From the NCBI GenBank assembly GCA_034189755.1, contig JAXIHJ010000013.1:1-48097 (forward strand): 48,097 nt of DNA, in the 5' to 3' direction. The stretch comes from JAXIHJ01 sp034189755. Lineage in GTDB: Bacteria; Planctomycetota; Phycisphaerae; SM23-33. The notes under the pieces were generated by a model, which searched no databases, was not told the DNA's origin, and worked only from the letters and a program-made list of their open reading frames with translations. Position numbers and translations under genes: made by a program. This document shows positions 7,636 to 16,886 of this stretch, in pieces (within the stretch, counting starts at the first letter, position 1; each line of letters starts with the position of its first letter).

Positions 7636-8979
7636 ATGGACCTCTTCAAGGAATCCGAAGACGCCGCCATTGGCGCCAACGCCCCGCTGGCTGTGCGTAT
7701 CAGGCCGACGACAATCAACGAGATGCTCGGCCAGGAGCACTTTCTGGCGCCCGGCAAGATGCTGCGTCGGATGCTGGAGGCCGACACCCTGTCGAGCCTG
7801 GTCTTCACCGGCCCGCCGGGCAGCGGCAAGACGACACTGGCGCACGTCATAGCCCGGCACTGCTCGGCCAGGTTTTACATGCTCAACGGCGCATCGGTGT
7901 CAGTCAAAGACGTTCGGGAAATAATCGACCTGGCCCGCGGCCTGCTGGCCAGCAGCGGCAAGCGGACCGTCCTGTTCATAGACGAGCTGCACCGCTTCAA
8001 CCGCGCCCAGCAGGACGTGCTGTTAAATGACGTGGAGAATGGTACTATCATACTTGTCGGCGCGACGACGGAGAATCCGTTCTTCACCATCAACTCGCCG
8101 CTGCTGAGCCGCTCGACGATTTTTCGGTTCGAGCCGCTCGGCGAGGCCGACATCATCACACTGCTTCGCCGGGCGATGGCCGACACGCAGAACGGGCTGG
8201 GTGCGATTAACATCGATGCCGACGATGAGGCGCTGGAGCACCTGGCGAAAATTTCCGACGGCGACGCACGCAGGGCGCTGACCGCACTGGAAATCGGCGT
8301 TCGAAGCCAAACCAAGGCCGCAGGCGATGCTAAGGACGCGCCTGTACGCTTCGACCTGGCCGTCGCGCAGGAGTCCATCCAGCAAAAGGCAATCCAGTAC
8401 GACGCAGCCGGCGACATGCACTACGACGCAGCCAGCGCATTTATCAAGTCGATGCGAGGCAGCGATCCCGACGCCACGGTGTACTGGCTGGCGAGGATGC
8501 TGGCCGCAGGCGAAGACCCACGCTTCATCGCCCGGCGGATTGCGATATTGGCCAGCGAAGACGTCGGCAACGCCGACCCGCGAGCAATCTCCGTAGCCGC
8601 CGCTGCGTTCGACATCACCGAGAAAATCGGCATGCCCGAATGTCGGATCACGCTTGCCCAGGCGGCTATCTACATGGCCTGCGCGCCGAAGTCGAACGCC
8701 TCTTACAGCGCCATCGGCGACGCCATGAACGACGTCGAAAACAACCGCACCATCCCCGTGCCGAAACACCTCCGCAACGCGCCGCATCCCTGTATGAAAG
8801 AACAGTTCGGCTATTCCAAGGGATACCAGTACAGCCACAACCATCCTGGCGGCGTCAGCCCGGACCAGGACTACCTCGGCGTGGACAAGACGTATTACAG
8901 CCCCACCGACCGCGGCTACGAAAAACACATCGCCGCATACCTTCAGTGGGCGAAGAAGCTGCGGGAAAGTGGAAAGTAG
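7636..8979 (+). CDS. rarA: Replication-associated recombination protein A (AAA+ ATPase)
   Basis: A 447-residue RarA/MgsA/WRNIP1-family ATPase. Walker A GPPGSGKTT is at residues 59-67, Walker B FIDELHRFN at about 114-122, sensor 1 GATTENPFFTIN, and the arginine-finger stretch LLSRSTIF. The C-terminal half carries the family tetramerisation part (ASAFIKSMRGSDPDATVYW; ASEDVGNADPRA) and the terminal YKYPHNHPGG-like motif, here YQYSHNHPGG. It acts at stalled replication forks with SSB and RecA. The start at 7636 has no Shine-Dalgarno site but a -10 box 9 bases upstream, so leaderless expression is likely. The folate gene begins 62 bases after its stop. Confidence 0.96.
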   Translation: MDLFKESEDAAIGANAPLAVRIRPTTINEMLGQEHFLAPGKMLRRMLEADTLSSLVFTGPPGSGKTTLAHVIARHCSARFYMLNGASVSVKDVREIIDLARGLLASSGKRTVLFIDELHRFNRAQQDVLLNDVENGTIILVGATTENPFFTINSPLLSRSTIFRFEPLGEADIITLLRRAMADTQNGLGAINIDADDEALEHLAKISDGDARRALTALEIGVRSQTKAAGDAKDAPVRFDLAVAQESIQQKAIQYDAAGDMHYDAASAFIKSMRGSDPDATVYWLARMLAAGEDPRFIARRIAILASEDVGNADPRAISVAAAAFDITEKIGMPECRITLAQAAIYMACAPKSNASYSAIGDAMNDVENNRTIPVPKHLRNAPHPCMKEQFGYSKGYQYSHNHPGGVSPDQDYLGVDKTYYSPTDRGYEKHIAAYLQWAKKLRESGK

Positions 8980-9041
8980 GCCGACTCAACATCCGCTATT
9001 GTTTCCCGGGTGTTGTTTGCATAGAGTATCTGCCGATTGCA

Positions 9042-9626
9042 ATGAAATGCAGCCTGCGCAAACAGATGAAGGCTACTCTCGCGTCGATGCCGGCGGCGGC
9101 GGTGGCCGCGAAGTCCGGCGCCGCCTGTAACGCACTGATGGCGCTGCCGGAATTCCGCCGGGCCGGCGTCGTAATGCTATACCTTTCCATCTGCGGCGAG
9201 GTGGACACCGCACCCATCGCCCTCGGCGCATGGCAGGCCGGCAAGACCGTGCTGGCGCCCAAGATGCTCTGGCAAAGCCGCCGCATGCTGGCTGTGGAAA
9301 TCCACTCGCTTGAAACGAACCTGGTAACGGCGGATTTCGGCCTGCGCGAGCCTGCTGAAGGTCAGCCGCGCCCGGCAAGCGAGATTGACTTTATCGTCGT
9401 GCCGGCGCTGGCCTACGACCGTAAGGGCAACCGCCTGGGCCGGGGCGGCGGCATATATGACCGGTTCCTCGCCTCGCCCGGCCTACGCGCAGTCACCTGC
9501 GGACTGGCGTTCGCAGAGCAGGTCGGCGTTGAAGTGCCCGTCTGCGACCACGACCGGCCTGTGGATTTGCTCGTCAGCGACGCCGAGGTCCTGCGGTTCA
9601 GGAACGCAGAACCAACCGATTTATAA
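9042..9626 (+). CDS. 5-formyltetrahydrofolate cyclo-ligase
   Basis: A 194-residue protein starting MKCSLRKQMKATL. It shows the family N-terminal basic helix, the strand MLYLSICGEVDT, the PALAYDRKGNRLGRGGG motif at about 121-137 (normally GxRLGxGxGYYDR; here GGGIYDRFL) and a C-terminal VPVCDHDRPVDLLVS. The enzyme uses ATP to turn 5-formyl-THF into 5,10-methenyl-THF. The frame is open upstream to 8640 inside rarA, but family similarity begins only at 9042. It is probably co-transcribed with rarA. The first Tyr of the YYDR motif is Ile here, a mild deviation. Confidence 0.9.
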   Translation: MKCSLRKQMKATLASMPAAAVAAKSGAACNALMALPEFRRAGVVMLYLSICGEVDTAPIALGAWQAGKTVLAPKMLWQSRRMLAVEIHSLETNLVTADFGLREPAEGQPRPASEIDFIVVPALAYDRKGNRLGRGGGIYDRFLASPGLRAVTCGLAFAEQVGVEVPVCDHDRPVDLLVSDAEVLRFRNAEPTDL

Positions 9627-9642
9627 AGGTTAAGAAAGAGTA

Positions 9643-9739
9643 CTAGCCGCGACCGGAAGGGAGCGGACAAATGCCGATAACCGGCGGAATCCCGCTCCCT
9701 GCCGTCCTGTGGTGAGCTTTGTCGAACCATCGCGGCTAG
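9643..9739. repeat. Family A interspersed repeat, copy 2 (inverted, long form)
   Basis: Left arm CTAGCCGCGACCGGAAGGGA from 9643; right half begins CCCGCTCCCTGCCG at 9691, then TGAGCTTTGTCGAACCATCG (9713-9732) and ends GCGGCTAG at 9739. The arms CTAGCCGCGA and TCGCGGCTAG are exact reverse complements. The TGAGCTTTGTCGAA core resembles the widespread bacterial palindrome containing TTCGACAAGCTCA. It sits between the folate gene and the L,D-transpeptidase. Confidence 0.75.
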
Positions 9740-9760
9740 CAGGAGATGAACCGGGTACTA

Positions 9761-9781
9761 TTGACTGAGAGTCGGTATAAT
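9761..9781 (+). promoter_or_regulatory. Possible promoter of the L,D-transpeptidase gene
   Basis: TTGACT (9761-9766) and a perfect TATAAT (9776-9781) lie only 9 bases apart, too close for a normal -35/-10 pair. The TATAAT alone is a plausible -10, giving a leader of about 17 bases with the ribosome site AGGAGTCG before the ATG at 9805. The same 9-base geometry recurs upstream of rpsB. Confidence 0.45.
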
Positions 9782-9804
9782 GCCGCGTAACAGGAGTCGT
9801 TAAA

Positions 9805-10806
9805 ATGGAACGAAATACAAAACGCTGGGTTTTAGGGGTTGTCGTTGTCATCGCTGTCCTGCTGGTATGGTACTTCTGGCCGGGCGGCGGCCAGACGCCG
9901 GGCGACGGCAAAACCGCCGCAACCCGGTCCGCCCCCCCTGGCGGCGCAGCCGGCCCGGCCGTCAAACCCGCCGAGACGCAACCGGTCGAAGCCAGCCCAC
10001 AAACCGAAGCCGTCAATACATACCGGCAGGGACTTACGCTCCTGGTGAAAGCGAATAAACCCATCGACGGGCGAACGAAACTTTCAGAGGCGATGTTGAG
10101 CGGCGAACTGGACCCTGACCGGGTCGAGAGGGCAAGATTGCTGCTGCAAGACCTGGCCGACCGGATGATTCTCTCGGGGCGTCTCTACGACGCCGACCCG
10201 TATACGTTCGCTTACACGTTCCAGGCCCGCGAGGTGCTGGCCGGCAGGAACGGCGTCGAGCGAAGGCTGGGCCTGCACGTCCCGGCGCAGCTTATCCTGA
10301 AGGTCAACGGCATCGCCGACGCGACGAAGATCCGTGCCGGCCAAACCCTAAAGATGATCCGCGGGCCGTTCCACGCCGTCGTCACAAAGAAAGACTTCAC
10401 GCTCGATTTATACCTGCATCGCGGCGAGCTGCCGAAAATTTTCATCAGGCGGTTGAAGGTGGGCCTGGGCAAAAACGGCTCGACGCCGGTGGGCATGTGG
10501 CGAGTGGCGCTGGGCAAGAAGATGGTCCGCGCGCCGTGGAATCCGCCGCCGAACTCGCCAATCAAACGCAAGATGCTATGGGGCGAGCCGGACTACCCGC
10601 TTGGGAAGATGGGCTACTGGATCAGCATGGAGGGCATCGACGACAATACGCGCGGGCAGGAAGGCTACGGCATACACGGCACGAACTCGCCTGAAAGCAT
10701 AGGGCGGGCCGAGTCGCTGGGCTGCATCCGCCTGGCCGACGACGACATCGAACTTGTCTACTCCACGCTCTACGAAAAATGGAGCACCGTTGAGATCAGG
10801 CCGTAA
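9805..10806 (+). CDS. Membrane-anchored LysM-like/L,D-transpeptidase (YkuD)
   Basis: A 333-residue protein. Residues 7-25 form an uncleaved membrane anchor (WVLGVVVVIAVLLVWYF), followed by a Gly/Pro/Ala linker to about residue 70, a helical segment, a LysM-like stretch (QLILKVNGIADATKIRAGQT) and a C-terminal YkuD domain. The catalytic signature is complete: His291 in YGIHGTN, and S-x-GCIRL with Cys307. Such enzymes make 3-3 peptidoglycan crosslinks or attach lipoproteins to the wall. Start and a good Shine-Dalgarno (AGGAG) agree. It converges on the LptD-like gene with 24 bases between stops and no terminator visible. Confidence 0.9.
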   Translation: MERNTKRWVLGVVVVIAVLLVWYFWPGGGQTPGDGKTAATRSAPPGGAAGPAVKPAETQPVEASPQTEAVNTYRQGLTLLVKANKPIDGRTKLSEAMLSGELDPDRVERARLLLQDLADRMILSGRLYDADPYTFAYTFQAREVLAGRNGVERRLGLHVPAQLILKVNGIADATKIRAGQTLKMIRGPFHAVVTKKDFTLDLYLHRGELPKIFIRRLKVGLGKNGSTPVGMWRVALGKKMVRAPWNPPPNSPIKRKMLWGEPDYPLGKMGYWISMEGIDDNTRGQEGYGIHGTNSPESIGRAESLGCIRLADDDIELVYSTLYEKWSTVEIRP

Positions 10807-10830
10807 GCATCGCCGATTGCGAACCCGAAA

Positions 10831-13800
10831 TTAATTTTTCCTGCTTCCGCCGAGCAGGCTGAGCCGCCCGCCGCCGACGCGGACTTCGGGGATGCCCTCC
10901 GGCCAGAACGTCAGCAGCATCGTCAGCTCGTCGTCCGTCGCATCGTACTCAAAGGTAAAGGCGACGTACCATCGCGGCAGCTTACGGGTAAGCGTGATAG
11001 AAGTAGCGAGGTTCCGCCCGCCGTCGTAGTCGAAATCATACTGCTCGAAGACGCTCAGCGAGTATTTTCGGCTGATCTTGTAATTGAAGCCCACAGTGTT
11101 GATTAGTGAATCAGGCTTGTCGTATCGAAAACCGGTAGGCGAGAACCTGTCGCGGACCAACACCCTGCCGAATCGAAGGTATCGCATGCCGAGATAGTAT
11201 CTCAGTCGCGGGTCGCGCCGGACGGCCAGGCCTATATTCGCCCGTGTCAGCTCGCCCCGGCCGAAGTCGTAGTTGCCGTCGGTCATCAGCGTCGTGGAGT
11301 CTGAAATGTTCCAGGTGTACTCGAGGTTAAGGTAGTCCCGGCCCGTGCCGTACTCCGGCCTGGAGGAGAAAGACCGCCCCAGTCTCGGCCGCATAAAGAA
11401 CAGCTCGTTCGCTCCGGGAATGTGGAAGGGAACTATCTGCCCCGGCACCTTACCCATCGGGTCGGCCCCGCTGTCGGATATGCCAAGCACCATGTTCAGA
11501 CGCATCCAGTCCACCGTGTGCTGTTTGCCGGGTTGGCCCCGTTTGGTCTGCAACCGCTGATAAATGGCGAAGGTCGCGGCATTCTGGCGGCGCAGGTGTG
11601 TTTCAATACCAGGTTCCAACGGGTAGATCTCCAGCGCCTGAACGCCGCCCGTATCGGACATAAACGCCGTTATTTCGGGCGTAATGATGTGTTTGAGACG
11701 ATGGATGTTCCACAGCCGGCTCTGGACATTGTTGTACAGTCGCCAGAAATGGGTGTTCGCCTTGATACCGATCTGCCCATATGGCCGGCACCTCTGGCCG
11801 TTGCTGGATATCGACCGTGGCGGATCGATAGTGCTAAAGCGCCGGTCGTAAGTGTCGCACCAGTAGGTGGCCCGGCCTACGACGAACGGCACGAGGTTGA
11901 CCGGCCCGGCGTGAATCGGCCAGTTAAGCTCATTTCGGGTATCCAGCCTGCCGAACACCTCGCTGGTCGGATCCAGCCAGGGAGCTACCCGCCTGGCGCC
12001 GGAGGCAAGCACATCATCCGGCCGCCATCGCTTCAGGCCCGCATGCGATTCCTGGAAGAACATCAGCCGGTCCGCCCACAGAGGTTCGCCGAGAAGATGG
12101 AAACCAAAATCAGGCAACGATTCGGTCTGCGTCATGAAGCGGTTGATGCGGTACTGCAATAACGTGGTGAAGGCCCAGTTGTCCCGCTGCTTCTTGGCGT
12201 AAACAAGCGTTTCCTGCTCCTTGCCGGCGAAGAATTCGTTGCGGAAGTACTCTTCCAGGAAGTTGCGGTCGCAGACGTAGCTCAACTCAAACTGCAACTG
12301 CCAGTCGTTGGGCAGAAAGTGCTTGTGCCTCGCAAGTATGCGTCCGCGGGTGTCGGGCGCGGGAACGTTCTCCCGCTCGTCGCCGAAGTCGTCGCTGCGG
12401 GCGCGGTCCAGCACGCCGTAGGCCAGAAAGTAGCCGGTGTAGTCGTTGCCCCGAAGGTCGCGCCTGGCGTAATTAATGTCCACGCCGGCCATGACCCGCT
12501 TCTCGTAGTAATTCATGTCAAAGATGCCGCGGACACCTTCAGGCTTCAACAGCCCCAGCAGGCGGAACAAGTGCCACTCGGTCTCCACGCCCCAGCCGAA
12601 CCGTCCATGCTTGCCGGCCTGCACTCTTCGAATGGCCGTGTGCTCCCGAGTGAAGTCCTCCTGGGTCCGAGGCCAGTAGAAAATCGGCAGCCCGCGAACG
12701 TTGAAGGTGGTATGCTTCATCTTCGCGTGCCAGGTCTGTCGGCCTATGCGAACTTCCCTCTCATCATAAGGGGTTCTGTCCTCCAGGTGGACCTGCTTGG
12801 ACCCGAAATGGTAGCTGGGTGTATAAAAATCGCTCGTGGAGACCTTTGCGTCCTTGAACCACATCTCGCTGGCCGACAGTGTCCGGGCCTGTCTGGCCCG
12901 GATGTAGATGGGAATGTTGCGATGCTGTTGAACGGTGCGGAAGACCGCCTCGACCATGATGGCCCGGTCGGTGGTAAAATCGTAGTAGCAGCTCGGACCA
13001 CGCATGTACCGCTCGCCCCGGGCCAAGACCACGTCCCCCTCGAGATAGACACCGACAATCGTCTCGCGCTGGCCCGATGCCAACGGGATCGAAGCCTGGC
13101 GAGCCTTCGGCGCCAGCGGGAAGCGAGTTTTCTTTTCCGCAATGCCTTTCTCGCTGAATACCACAGCCGACTGGCTGCGGAGTTCCAGGAACAGGTCGCT
13201 GTCCGGCGAACCCTGGGAAAGATACACATTGCCGCGTGCGATGGTGATGCGGCGTGTCTTGCTGAGTTCCTGCGATACGAAGCGGTCCGCCCGGAACGTT
13301 ACAGTGCGGACGGTCGGCTGTACTGGCCGCTTGGCCCGAGGCTTGGCTGCCGGCTTGGCCGGTGATGCCTCGGCGGGCGTTTTTTTCACCGTGGCCGCAG
13401 GCTTACGCGGCGCCGGCACAGGACGCTTTACAGGCGCGGCTTCCTTCGCCTTGGCGGGCCGGCTGACGATTACCAGCGGCGGTGCGGGGTGTCGAACCGG
13501 TTGCTTGCCGGCTGAGGACCGGCCCGAAGCCTTCCGCCGGGCAGCCAACGCGCGCTTATACAGCGGGAAATCACTCAGCGGTCGTTTGGATACGGCCCCG
13601 GCGACAGTCAGGCGGCCGGCCTGACGCAACGTAACCAGCATAACGTGGTCCTGCGTGGTCTGGCCGCCGGGTTCGACGACCTTCGCCCGGCCTTCGACGT
13701 ACACGGTCAAATCGTGGCGGACGGTTTGGCCTACCTTGGAGGCCCGAACCCAAATGACGGCGTCCCGGCCGAACACAACGCGGTCGCCGGCTGTCAGCTT

Positions 13801-13998
13801 GAAGTCCCCCAGAACCAACGTAACCTGCCTGCCGGCGTCGGAGAAAAAATATATCGCCTTTCCTGTAATCTTGGCGTCGTCGAGTATGGCTTCCGCGTCG
13901 GCGGCATGCGCGCACGGCAAGGCCAGAAACGCACACGCCATGACTGCCGCAATCAGGCTGTCTGTACGACACGGTCTGCCGTCCAAAGTTTCTTTCAT
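10831..13998 (-). CDS. lptD: Very large LptD/OstA-like outer-membrane LPS assembly protein
   Basis: From the ATG at 13998 the product has 1055 residues and opens with a signal peptide (SLIAAVMACAFLALPCAHAA). The next 250 residues are an OstA-like strand-rich part interrupted by a Lys/Pro/Ala-rich linker (about 165-230). A second OstA-type segment follows (FRADRFVSQELSKTRRITIA), and the C-terminal 600 residues have alternating, aromatic-rich beta strands typical of the LptD barrel (LEYTWNISDSTTLMTDGNYD; KYSLSVFEQYDFDYDGG). LptD inserts LPS into the outer leaflet. It is larger than E. coli LptD (784 residues) because of the duplicated N-terminal region and linker. The frame is open upstream to 14202, but no signal peptide would result. 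Family assignment is good; functional equivalence is inferred. Confidence 0.78.
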   Translation of the reverse strand: MKETLDGRPCRTDSLIAAVMACAFLALPCAHAADAEAILDDAKITGKAIYFFSDAGRQVTLVLGDFKLTAGDRVVFGRDAVIWVRASKVGQTVRHDLTVYVEGRAKVVEPGGQTTQDHVMLVTLRQAGRLTVAGAVSKRPLSDFPLYKRALAARRKASGRSSAGKQPVRHPAPPLVIVSRPAKAKEAAPVKRPVPAPRKPAATVKKTPAEASPAKPAAKPRAKRPVQPTVRTVTFRADRFVSQELSKTRRITIARGNVYLSQGSPDSDLFLELRSQSAVVFSEKGIAEKKTRFPLAPKARQASIPLASGQRETIVGVYLEGDVVLARGERYMRGPSCYYDFTTDRAIMVEAVFRTVQQHRNIPIYIRARQARTLSASEMWFKDAKVSTSDFYTPSYHFGSKQVHLEDRTPYDEREVRIGRQTWHAKMKHTTFNVRGLPIFYWPRTQEDFTREHTAIRRVQAGKHGRFGWGVETEWHLFRLLGLLKPEGVRGIFDMNYYEKRVMAGVDINYARRDLRGNDYTGYFLAYGVLDRARSDDFGDERENVPAPDTRGRILARHKHFLPNDWQLQFELSYVCDRNFLEEYFRNEFFAGKEQETLVYAKKQRDNWAFTTLLQYRINRFMTQTESLPDFGFHLLGEPLWADRLMFFQESHAGLKRWRPDDVLASGARRVAPWLDPTSEVFGRLDTRNELNWPIHAGPVNLVPFVVGRATYWCDTYDRRFSTIDPPRSISSNGQRCRPYGQIGIKANTHFWRLYNNVQSRLWNIHRLKHIITPEITAFMSDTGGVQALEIYPLEPGIETHLRRQNAATFAIYQRLQTKRGQPGKQHTVDWMRLNMVLGISDSGADPMGKVPGQIVPFHIPGANELFFMRPRLGRSFSSRPEYGTGRDYLNLEYTWNISDSTTLMTDGNYDFGRGELTRANIGLAVRRDPRLRYYLGMRYLRFGRVLVRDRFSPTGFRYDKPDSLINTVGFNYKISRKYSLSVFEQYDFDYDGGRNLATSITLTRKLPRWYVAFTFEYDATDDELTMLLTFWPEGIPEVRVGGGRLSLLGGSRKN

Positions 13999-14183
13999 CA
14001 CCGATCCCACAGGGGTTTCATGCCGCTCCAACGCGGGCGCGATTATAAGAGTCCGGCAAACCAAGTCAAACGTCCATTTTGGCGCCGCCCACCGAAGCTT
14101 ACCTTGCCGTGGTGGTAAGCCGTTCAGCCTCAAGGGGCACATCCGCGGCGGTGCGGAGCGGGCGGCCGGTGTTGAGGCTTGTT

Positions 14184-16604
14184 CTACTGCCCTTTCAGCC
14201 AAGTTTCGATCTGCTTGATGCGGTCGGCCCTGGCCGAAGCAGGGTCGTAACCGGTGAGGTTGGGAGCGAGCTGGCTGAGCAAGGCGAGGATGGCCTTTTC
14301 GGCCTTTTCCGTATCGGCATCAGGCTTTTCTTCGTCGGCCAAGAGTTTTTTCATCTCTTCCAGCAGCGGGACGACGGCACGGTCGGACATGGCCTGCAAT
14401 TGCTTTTCGGCGGCATCACGTGCGGATTCCTCAGCGCCCAGGAGTTGCCCGACAAGGCCTGCGACCTTCCGGCGGTCGGCAGCCGCCTGCTCCGAGCGGC
14501 TGTGGGCCAGCAGCTTCTCCAGCTCAGTGCGATGCCGGACGGTAAGCCGCTGCGACAACTGATCGATCGCAGCCTGCGCCAGCAGAATCACGGGCGAGAA
14601 CTTTAACTCGCCGGCCAGGACCTTCAGCCGGGCATTGAGCCGTTTCAGCGCCTCGACAAAAAGCTCGTCGGTAACATTCTCATCGGCCATGGCCTTGACC
14701 GCGGCGGGATCGGCGGCAGCCAGAAGCGCATCGATCCATTCAATCCACGCACGGTCGGCCCGGATGCTTTTGGCCGCCGCCAGCAGTTTATGGGCCTCTG
14801 CAAGGTACGGCGCTGCCTCTGCGGGCCTGCCCGCCTTCACCAGCGCCCGGCCGAGGGCTTGCTGTCTGGCCGGCAGGTCGGCTGACTTCTCGGTCTTCAG
14901 CAATTCCACAAGCATCTGCAAAACTTTGATTCGCTGCGCGTCGGCGTCGGCGCGATCGGCCAGGCTGTCGGCCACAGAACCAAGCGTCCCGGCGTCGGCC
15001 TTGGCAAGGACGTCCATGGCCACGTCCCATGCCTGCTGACGCACGGCGGCGTCGCGCTCCATCGCCGGGTCGGTACGCTGAAGGATGCTCTGCAAATGTT
15101 CCTGGCCGTCAAGTGTGCCCAGCGCCGCTATGGCCGCCTGCCTGACGCCGCGGTCCGGGTCGGCCACCAGAGGCCGGATGATCGCCGCCGACCGGGCCTG
15201 CCCAATCCTGGCCAGGGCGTTTACCGCAGCCAGGCGGACCGTCGCTGAAGGCTTTTTTGCGGCGCCTTCCAGCGCGGCGATAAAGTCCTTGTCGCCGACA
15301 ACGCCCATGGCGGTCAGAAGCGCCTCCCGCAGCGCTGCGACCGGGTCGGGTTCCGCCACCTGGCCGGCCCGGGCGTACCTGCCCAGCAGGGCCTTGACGG
15401 CTGAATCATGCTGGTCGTCGTCAAGCGGCTGGGCGGCGGCGATGCGCGACAGGGCGGCGGCAGCGGCGGCGGCTACGATTTCAGAGTCCGATTCTATCTC
15501 CGCCAGCACCGACGGCAGTGCCAGCGGGTCGTGCAACTGCCCCAGCGCCCTCAACAGCTCGGCCCGCACCTCGGGCGACTTCTCAACTTTCAGCCGGCCC
15601 AGCAGTTCCACGGCGGCCTCGGCGTAGCCCAGATTTGCAACTAAAAGCGCCGCCTGGCTGCGCACGGAAGCGTTGCCGTCGCGGAGCATCGCGACAATCT
15701 GTTTCCTCATTTCGGCAGGAATCTCATCGCCGCCGGCGATCATGCGGTCAGCCAGTTTAGCGCCGACCAGGCGCACGTCGGCCAGCGGGTCTTTCAAAAA
15801 TGTAATCACCATCGCCTCGCGCTGGTCGGCGGGCGTGGCGGCGTACAGGTCGCGCATGGCCTGGGCCAGGCGATCACGCAGCCGAATGTTGTCGGTTTCC
15901 AGCCCGGCCTTGGCGCGCGCGAGGTTGTCGGCAAGATCGGCCAGCCATTCGGAGCGGTCCTTGTTCTTGTTCCGCTGCCACCATCGCTTCCACCTCATGC
16001 GGTCGACGCCGAAGGCGCGAATATTCGTGAGCTTCGCCAGGGCCTGGCAGGATGTGTTTTGAACGACCCGGTCGGGATCGTCAAGCAGGCGCACCAGGGC
16101 ATCCACCACGCGCTTATCCAGTATGCGATGCAGCGACTCTATTGTTACAAGACGAACCGCCCGTTCGTGCCAGCGGTCACAGGCGATAGCAATAAGCTTC
16201 TTGGTTACGCCGTGGTCCTTATAAGTTGCCAATGCCCTGCCGGCCGGTGCGCGAACGGAATCTTCCCGCCCCGTAAGCATTGCCGTCAGCGGCTCGATGA
16301 AGATAGGTCCGCCGCCATGAAGAGTGATAGCATCGGCGACAGCCACCTGGGCCTGGCGGTTGGATGAATCTTCCAGGAAACCCCTCAGCACCTTGGCGGC
16401 TTCGGGATAGCTGCGGCTCAACAGCAGTTCAGCCGCCTCGATTTTGGTCTTGGAGTCGCGGGCGGGGTCGGCAAGCTGGCCGATGAGCGTTTTAAGCTCC
16501 ATTTCTTCGGCAGGCATCAGTGGCGGCGGCTTAGGCCTGCATCCACCAATGCACGCCAAAAAGCACATAACGATCGCCGGAATTGCTCGTCTCAGGGTCT
16601 TCAC
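14184..16604 (-). CDS. HEAT-repeat lipoprotein
   Basis: An 806-residue protein read from a GTG at 16604. The N terminus has a lipoprotein signal with lipobox LACIGGC, so it should be lipid-anchored after processing at that cysteine. Residues from about 35 to 560 are tandem HEAT/PBS-lyase-type helical repeats (examples: VRLAAVNALARIGQ; RGVRQAAIAALGTLDGQ; NASVRSQAALLVANLG). The C-terminal third is more charged, with a helical, possibly coiled region. HEAT lipoproteins are scaffolds; no enzymatic motif is visible. It lies 185 bases upstream of the LptD-like gene on the same strand, so a role near outer-membrane assembly is possible but only inferred from position. Confidence 0.85.
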   Translation of the reverse strand: MKTLRRAIPAIVMCFLACIGGCRPKPPPLMPAEEMELKTLIGQLADPARDSKTKIEAAELLLSRSYPEAAKVLRGFLEDSSNRQAQVAVADAITLHGGGPIFIEPLTAMLTGREDSVRAPAGRALATYKDHGVTKKLIAIACDRWHERAVRLVTIESLHRILDKRVVDALVRLLDDPDRVVQNTSCQALAKLTNIRAFGVDRMRWKRWWQRNKNKDRSEWLADLADNLARAKAGLETDNIRLRDRLAQAMRDLYAATPADQREAMVITFLKDPLADVRLVGAKLADRMIAGGDEIPAEMRKQIVAMLRDGNASVRSQAALLVANLGYAEAAVELLGRLKVEKSPEVRAELLRALGQLHDPLALPSVLAEIESDSEIVAAAAAAALSRIAAAQPLDDDQHDSAVKALLGRYARAGQVAEPDPVAALREALLTAMGVVGDKDFIAALEGAAKKPSATVRLAAVNALARIGQARSAAIIRPLVADPDRGVRQAAIAALGTLDGQEHLQSILQRTDPAMERDAAVRQQAWDVAMDVLAKADAGTLGSVADSLADRADADAQRIKVLQMLVELLKTEKSADLPARQQALGRALVKAGRPAEAAPYLAEAHKLLAAAKSIRADRAWIEWIDALLAAADPAAVKAMADENVTDELFVEALKRLNARLKVLAGELKFSPVILLAQAAIDQLSQRLTVRHRTELEKLLAHSRSEQAAADRRKVAGLVGQLLGAEESARDAAEKQLQAMSDRAVVPLLEEMKKLLADEEKPDADTEKAEKAILALLSQLAPNLTGYDPASARADRIKQIETWLKGQ

Positions 16605-16725
16605 CTTGCCGTCTTTACCTGTTTAGCCATAACCTACCGACTGTCGCCCTGCCGGTCAAGTGCGCCGCGCGGTTTAGGTGTATTAAAACTTTGGTAAACA
16701 GGACACGCCGTCGAAGTAAACGGCG

Positions 16726-16805
16726 ACCGCTCGCTTTGCGCTCGCGGCTAGTACCGTTGATCGTACGTGGCGCATCCATACTAGCCGCGAGTGGAAGGGA
16801 GCGGG
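16726..16805. repeat. Family A interspersed repeat, copy 3 (inverted pair)
   Basis: Left arm CCGCTCGCTTTGCGCTCGCG then GCTAGTA, ending at 16753; right arm TACTAGCCGCGAGTGGAAGG from 16779 running into GAGCGGG at 16805. The arms are inverted around a 25-base loop and could form a long hairpin. It lies between the divergently transcribed HEAT lipoprotein and purM. Confidence 0.75.
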
Positions 16806-16886
16806 CGGGTTCATCGTCCCCACACCGGCACAAAAGGGCGGCAGTACCCCGTTGCATTGTGCCGGCGCATTGGTAGGATACCTCAC

